From Lachnospiraceae bacterium (lineage in GTDB: Bacteria; Bacillota_A; Clostridia; Lachnospirales; Lachnospiraceae), in NCBI GenBank assembly GCA_017540915.1, contig JAFYAD010000265.1, forward strand, positions 1 to 8,257: a DNA stretch of 8,257 nucleotides, in the 5' to 3' direction. Below the pieces are notes generated by a model. The model ran no database searches. It saw only the letters and a list, made by a program, of their open reading frames with translations, and was not told the DNA's origin. This document shows positions 5,870 to 8,257 of the stretch, piece after piece. Numbering within the stretch: the stretch's first letter is position 1; each line of letters begins with the position of its first letter. A program made the translations under genes and the position numbers.

Positions 5870-7129
5870 ATGAAAAAACTGTACAAACGCGAAATATACT
5901 TGAAAAAAATCCGTGGTTTTTATGATGAAACAGAAATTATCAAGGTAATAACCGGTGTGAGAAGATGCGGAAAATCCTCATTGTTGGAGATGATCATATA
6001 TGAACTAAGAGAAAGGAACATCGAAGCGGATAATATCATCGTCATCCACCTTGATAAAAGACCTTTCAAAAATATAAAAACCCCGGAGGCACTTGAGAAA
6101 GTTATTGATGAACGAGCAAAAGGCGTAAAAGGGTTAAAGTACCTGTTTATCGATGAGATACAGAATGTAAAAGGGTTTGAGGAAACTGTAAATGCATATC
6201 GTGAGGAAGATGATTATTCAATTTTTTTGACCGGGAGCAATAGTTATCTGCTGTCCGGTGAACTTGCGACTAAACTCACCGGACGATATATTGAGTTTGA
6301 AATCACAACGCTTTCATTTGATGAGTACCTGGGGTTGAAGAAATTATTGGGTAAGGAGATCAGTATCAACCCTGAAGATGAGTTTGATAAATACATGCTT
6401 GAGGGTGGTTTCCCTTATGCCGTCAGTTTAGATTTATTTGCCGATAAAAGACTCTATGTTAAAAGCGTAATTTCTGAGATATATGAAAAGGATATCAAAA
6501 AAAACAAGAGAATAAAGAACCGGATGTTGTTTGAGACGATACAGACATATATAATTAATAATTTTGGCGCTACAATGTCCATTAAAGGTTTGTGTGAATA
6601 CCTGGAAAATACTACGAAAACGACTGTCAGGAAGGAGACAGTATATAACTATCTTTCCATTCTTGAAAATGCAAAAATTGTTAGTAAATGCACAAGATTT
6701 GATATGAAGAGCAGAAAAAGCCTTAAAGGTGAGGAGAAGTATTATCTGTCTGACCTGAGTTTCTATTTTGCAAATAATACGGATAACAGGATAGAGTATG
6801 GACCGGTTTTGGAAAACATTATCTATAATTATGCAAAAAGCAGAGGCTATGAGATCAGTGTGGGTAGAATAGGAAAGCTGGAAGTTGATTTTATCTTGAG
6901 AGATATGGATATGAACTACTCATATGTCCAGGTGGCACGGTATATTGACAATGATAATATAGATGAAAACGGAAAGAATCTTACTGAAGAGCGTGAATAC
7001 AGGCCGTTGGAACAGGCAAGAGACGGATATCCCAAGTATGTAATGACGCTGGATCGCTTGTTGCAAAAAAGGAGTGGAGTTCATCATAAAAATATTATTA
7101 CGTTTATTAGAAACGGAGAAATGTTTTAA
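5870..7129 (+). CDS. AAA+ ATPase, AAA_14/DUF4143 type
   Basis: A 419-residue protein. The N-terminal P-loop domain has Walker A GVRRCGKSS (29-37), Walker B YLFIDE (91-96), a sensor-like TGSN (121-124) and the arginine in LTGRY (139). The typical LSFDEYL (148-154) and the EGGFPYAV stretch (178-185) follow, then a winged-helix-like middle. The C-terminal DUF4143 part has IGKLEVDFILRD and YVQVA (about 334-356), which looks like a degenerate PD-(D/E)XK nuclease fold (E338, D340, Q354). Such solo ATPases are common and mobile in anaerobic Firmicutes and Bacteroidetes; their role is not firmly known. The ATG at 5870 is chosen over 5849 because GGAGG lies 6 nt before it. The gene is clearly richer in A/T than its neighbours, stands alone, and has its own strong promoter, which suggests horizontal acquisition. 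Confidence 0.88.
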   Translation: MKKLYKREIYLKKIRGFYDETEIIKVITGVRRCGKSSLLEMIIYELRERNIEADNIIVIHLDKRPFKNIKTPEALEKVIDERAKGVKGLKYLFIDEIQNVKGFEETVNAYREEDDYSIFLTGSNSYLLSGELATKLTGRYIEFEITTLSFDEYLGLKKLLGKEISINPEDEFDKYMLEGGFPYAVSLDLFADKRLYVKSVISEIYEKDIKKNKRIKNRMLFETIQTYIINNFGATMSIKGLCEYLENTTKTTVRKETVYNYLSILENAKIVSKCTRFDMKSRKSLKGEEKYYLSDLSFYFANNTDNRIEYGPVLENIIYNYAKSRGYEISVGRIGKLEVDFILRDMDMNYSYVQVARYIDNDNIDENGKNLTEEREYRPLEQARDGYPKYVMTLDRLLQKRSGVHHKNIITFIRNGEMF

Positions 7130-7380
7130 GAGTGTTCCTTCAAAACCGAATGCACATACATGGTTGTGGAAAGTCCATCCTGCGAAACAAAAACCGCTTT
7201 TGCTATTCCGAATTCCTCGCTTCCGTCACATTTACCGGAACAGAAGATACCAAGGATCCTGATGCTACACTTACATTTATCATACTTCTTGTTTATCCTG
7301 AAATGGTAAGATTTCCTCTACCAATGTGTACTACTCCTAGCCACCCATTCCTTTATATTTGGTTTTCCGCACTAACAGCG
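7130..7380. other. Unassigned stretch between ATPase and yqeY-like gene
   Basis: No recognisable gene. On the minus strand an open frame of 63 codons (7317-7126) ends just inside the ATPase 3' end and contains CKC and CSGKC cysteine pairs, but has no usable start codon or ribosome site near its beginning. A plus-strand 88-codon frame (7132-7398) runs into the terminator and looks like chance. AAAACCGAA at about 7143-7151 repeats 8 of the 9 bases of the ATPase operator arm, possibly by chance. Confidence 0.35.
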
Positions 7381-7414
7381 ATGAAAAAGGACGGATGATC
7401 CGTCCTTTTTTCAT
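7381..7414. terminator. Strong bidirectional terminator of ATPase and yqeY-like genes
   Basis: ATGAAAAAGGACGGA, loop TGA, then TCCGTCCTTTTTTCAT: a 7-bp GC core (GGACGGA/TCCGTCC) with A-run on one side and T-run on the other. It lies 11 nt past the YqeY-like stop on the minus strand and faces plus-strand read-through from the ATPase as well. Confidence 0.88.
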
Positions 7415-7424
7415 ATCACTATGA

Positions 7425-7862
7425 TCACTTACACATATCAGCCACTATGGTATTGATCATCTTGCCGTCCGCCTTTCCTTTGAGCGCTGCCATGACTGTC
7501 TTCATGATCATGCCCTTGTTCTTGGAAGCAAGAGCCTCTGCGCAATTTTCGGAAACATATGCCCTGATCTCATCCTCGCTCATGAGCTTCGGCGCATATT
7601 CGCTGATGACCTCGTAGTTGGCCTTGTACTCCGCCAGCAGTTCTGTGCGGTCTGCAGGGCAGGTATCGATCTGGTCTTTTGCTGTCTTCAGTTCCTTCAA
7701 GATGGCAGAATCCACCATTTCTTCGGGAATGTCCTCCCTGCAGCCGGCGTCTATCCCCACCTTTTTAACTGCTGAGACCAGGTTCGAGATCGACTGTTTT
7801 CTCGCCTTATCGCCTGCTTTCATAGCTGCTATCATGTCCTGTCTGAGTTTTTCAAGTGTCAT
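7425..7862 (-). CDS. yqeY: GatB/YqeY domain-containing protein
   Basis: A 145-residue protein of normal length for YqeY. It begins MTLEKLRQDMIAAMKAGDKA, followed by RKQSISNLVSAVKK (21-34); the helical second half has KGMIMKTVMAALKGKADGKM (116-135), which fits the C-terminal domain related to the tRNA-binding tail of GatB/GatE. YqeY is a small stand-alone tRNA-amidotransferase-like protein whose exact job is unclear. The ATG at 7862 is chosen over an in-frame ATG at 7877 because GGAGG lies 8 nt before it and the upstream ATG overlaps that ribosome site. It has its own promoter at 7905-7933 and a terminator at 7381-7414, so it is monocistronic. Confidence 0.9.
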   Translation of the reverse strand: MTLEKLRQDMIAAMKAGDKARKQSISNLVSAVKKVGIDAGCREDIPEEMVDSAILKELKTAKDQIDTCPADRTELLAEYKANYEVISEYAPKLMSEDEIRAYVSENCAEALASKNKGMIMKTVMAALKGKADGKMINTIVADMCK

Positions 7863-7904
7863 GTTTTTGTCCTCCATCTTTTTTTCGCTATTACGCTCCC
7901 GCTT

Positions 7905-7933
7905 ATAATATCACCGCAGCCCCTTTCTTACAA
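7905..7933 (-). promoter_or_regulatory. Promoter of the yqeY-like gene
   Basis: On the minus strand, TTGTAA (7933-7928), 17 nt, then TATTAT (7910-7905) with extended TGA, followed by AAGCGGGAG. It is nearly identical to the promoter of the HAD gene, including GTTTCG further upstream. The leader would be about 35 nt. Confidence 0.75.
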
Positions 7934-7982
7934 CAAAAACGAAACAAATCCTCTCACCTTATTCATAATTTGAAAAAACTTA

Positions 7983-8021
7983 TTGACAAAAAGAAATTAT
8001 GATGATATCATTCTGATATCA
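7983..8021 (+). promoter_or_regulatory. Near-consensus promoter overlapped by two TGATATCA palindromes
   Basis: TTGACA (7983-7988), 17 nt, TATCAT (8006-8011). Two perfect 8-bp palindromes TGATATCA lie at 8003-8010 and 8014-8021, centres 11 bp apart (one helical turn), covering the -10 and the start site. This is the form of a cooperative repressor operator. No intact gene follows within the window. Confidence 0.7.
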
Positions 8022-8048
8022 CAAAGAATTAATCTTTTGAAAAACCGG

Positions 8049-8129
8049 ATGGCAATGGTCGAGTCATCACGGGAAATTCAGACAACTGAGGTGAGCCATA
8101 CAGATCTGCTCACTTCACATAAAAGGTAG
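8049..8129 (+). other. 26-codon frame behind the orphan promoter, ending in the right repeat
   Basis: The first ATG after the orphan promoter opens a 26-codon frame (start MAMVESSREIQTTE, end TSHKR). Its TAG stop is supplied by the first bases of the right repeat arm (GGTAG). No good ribosome site precedes it. It may be the cut 5' end of a gene interrupted by an inserted element, or a chance frame. The product is not recognised. Confidence 0.3.
8087..8117 (+). other. 10-bp hairpin before the right repeat
   Basis: TGAGGTGAGC (8087-8096) pairs with GCTCACTTCA (8108-8117) with one G-T wobble around an 11-nt loop. No T-run follows, so it is not an obvious terminator. In the transcript from the orphan promoter it would fold about 70 nt after the start. 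Confidence 0.55.
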
Positions 8130-8199
8130 TGTCAAGTGACCTATGAAAGAACGAGCCGAAAAAATAAGGCTCAAATTGAACCTTGAAAACTTATCTGTA
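8125..8199 (-). repeat. Right arm of window-flanking inverted repeat (IS-end-like)
   Basis: This is the partner of 65-141, in inverted orientation. It starts GGTAGTGTCAAGTGAC and continues through TTGAACCTTGAAAA and TATCTGTA. Unlike the left copy, it contains a complete small hairpin, GAGCC (8153-8157) with GGCTC (8168-8172). The element body, if any, would lie to the right, outside the window. Confidence 0.7.
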
Positions 8200-8224
8200 A
8201 ATAAACCAGACGGCTCTCCGAGGG

Positions 8225-8255
8225 CTTAGGGCTCTGCCCTAAGAACCCGCAAGGG
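8225..8255. other. GC-rich hairpins at the window edge
   Basis: CTTAGGGC-TCT-GCCCTAAG (8225-8243) is a perfect 8-bp stem, followed by CCC-GCAA-GGG (8246-8255). Paired GC-rich hairpins of this kind are seen near transfer or replication regions of mobile elements, but the window ends here, so this cannot be tested. Confidence 0.5.
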
Positions 8256-8257
8256 AC

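Noticed and set aside
7132..7398. 88-codon plus-strand frame after the ATPase
   Set aside because: It runs through the terminator stem, lacks a ribosome site and has no recognisable domain.
1..8257. CRISPR array, tRNA or rRNA genes
   Set aside because: No regularly spaced repeats, cloverleaf pattern or rRNA-like segments were found on either strand.

Overview
The window looks like chromosomal accessory DNA from an anaerobic Firmicute, most likely a butyrate-producing Lachnospiraceae member (Butyrivibrio/Roseburia-like). The main reasons are a gene that closely fits the butyryl-CoA:acetate CoA-transferase family, clostridial-type -35/-10 promoters with 17-nt spacers, and a DUF1858 + cysteine-cluster gene pair. 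The genus is inferred and not proven.

Layout from left to right. (1) Positions 1-336 hold no gene, but contain one arm (about 65-141) of an imperfect inverted repeat whose partner lies at the far right (about 8125-8199). (2) Two minus-strand genes form a probable operon read right to left: a membrane TIR protein (3460-1709) with a long Ser/Thr/Asp-rich linker and a Sel1/TPR C-terminus, then, after a 31-bp gap, a CoA-transferase (1677-337). A good promoter lies at 3502-3530. (3) Divergently on the plus strand, a translationally coupled pair encodes a small DUF1858 protein (3733-3936) and a YkgJ-like cysteine-cluster protein (3936-4478). (4) A hairpin-rich block follows, with a broken N-terminal fragment of an AAA+ ATPase (4687-4475, minus; Walker A Thr/Ser replaced by Asn) and a large nested hairpin (4730-4789). 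(5) A minus-strand HAD phosphatase of the phosphoglycolate phosphatase type (5485-4829). (6) An AT-rich solo cassette on plus: a full-length AAA_14/DUF4143 ATPase (5870-7129) with a near-consensus promoter embedded in a perfect 10-bp inverted repeat. (7) A YqeY/GatB-domain protein on minus (7862-7425), ending at a strong terminator. (8) A right-hand gene-free stretch (7934-8257) with a near-consensus orphan promoter overlapped by two TGATATCA palindromes, a hairpin, the second repeat arm and GC-rich hairpins at the edge.

How the parts relate: the HAD and YqeY genes are ordinary housekeeping-type genes and share an almost identical promoter module. The TIR protein is the most unusual gene: it has the layout of a receptor with a cytosolic TIR domain and a probable wall-spanning stalk carrying an extracellular repeat domain. 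The repeat arms at both ends point in opposite directions, as would be expected if two copies of a dispersed element (IS-like) flank this segment. No transposase, integrase, tRNA, rRNA or CRISPR array is visible.
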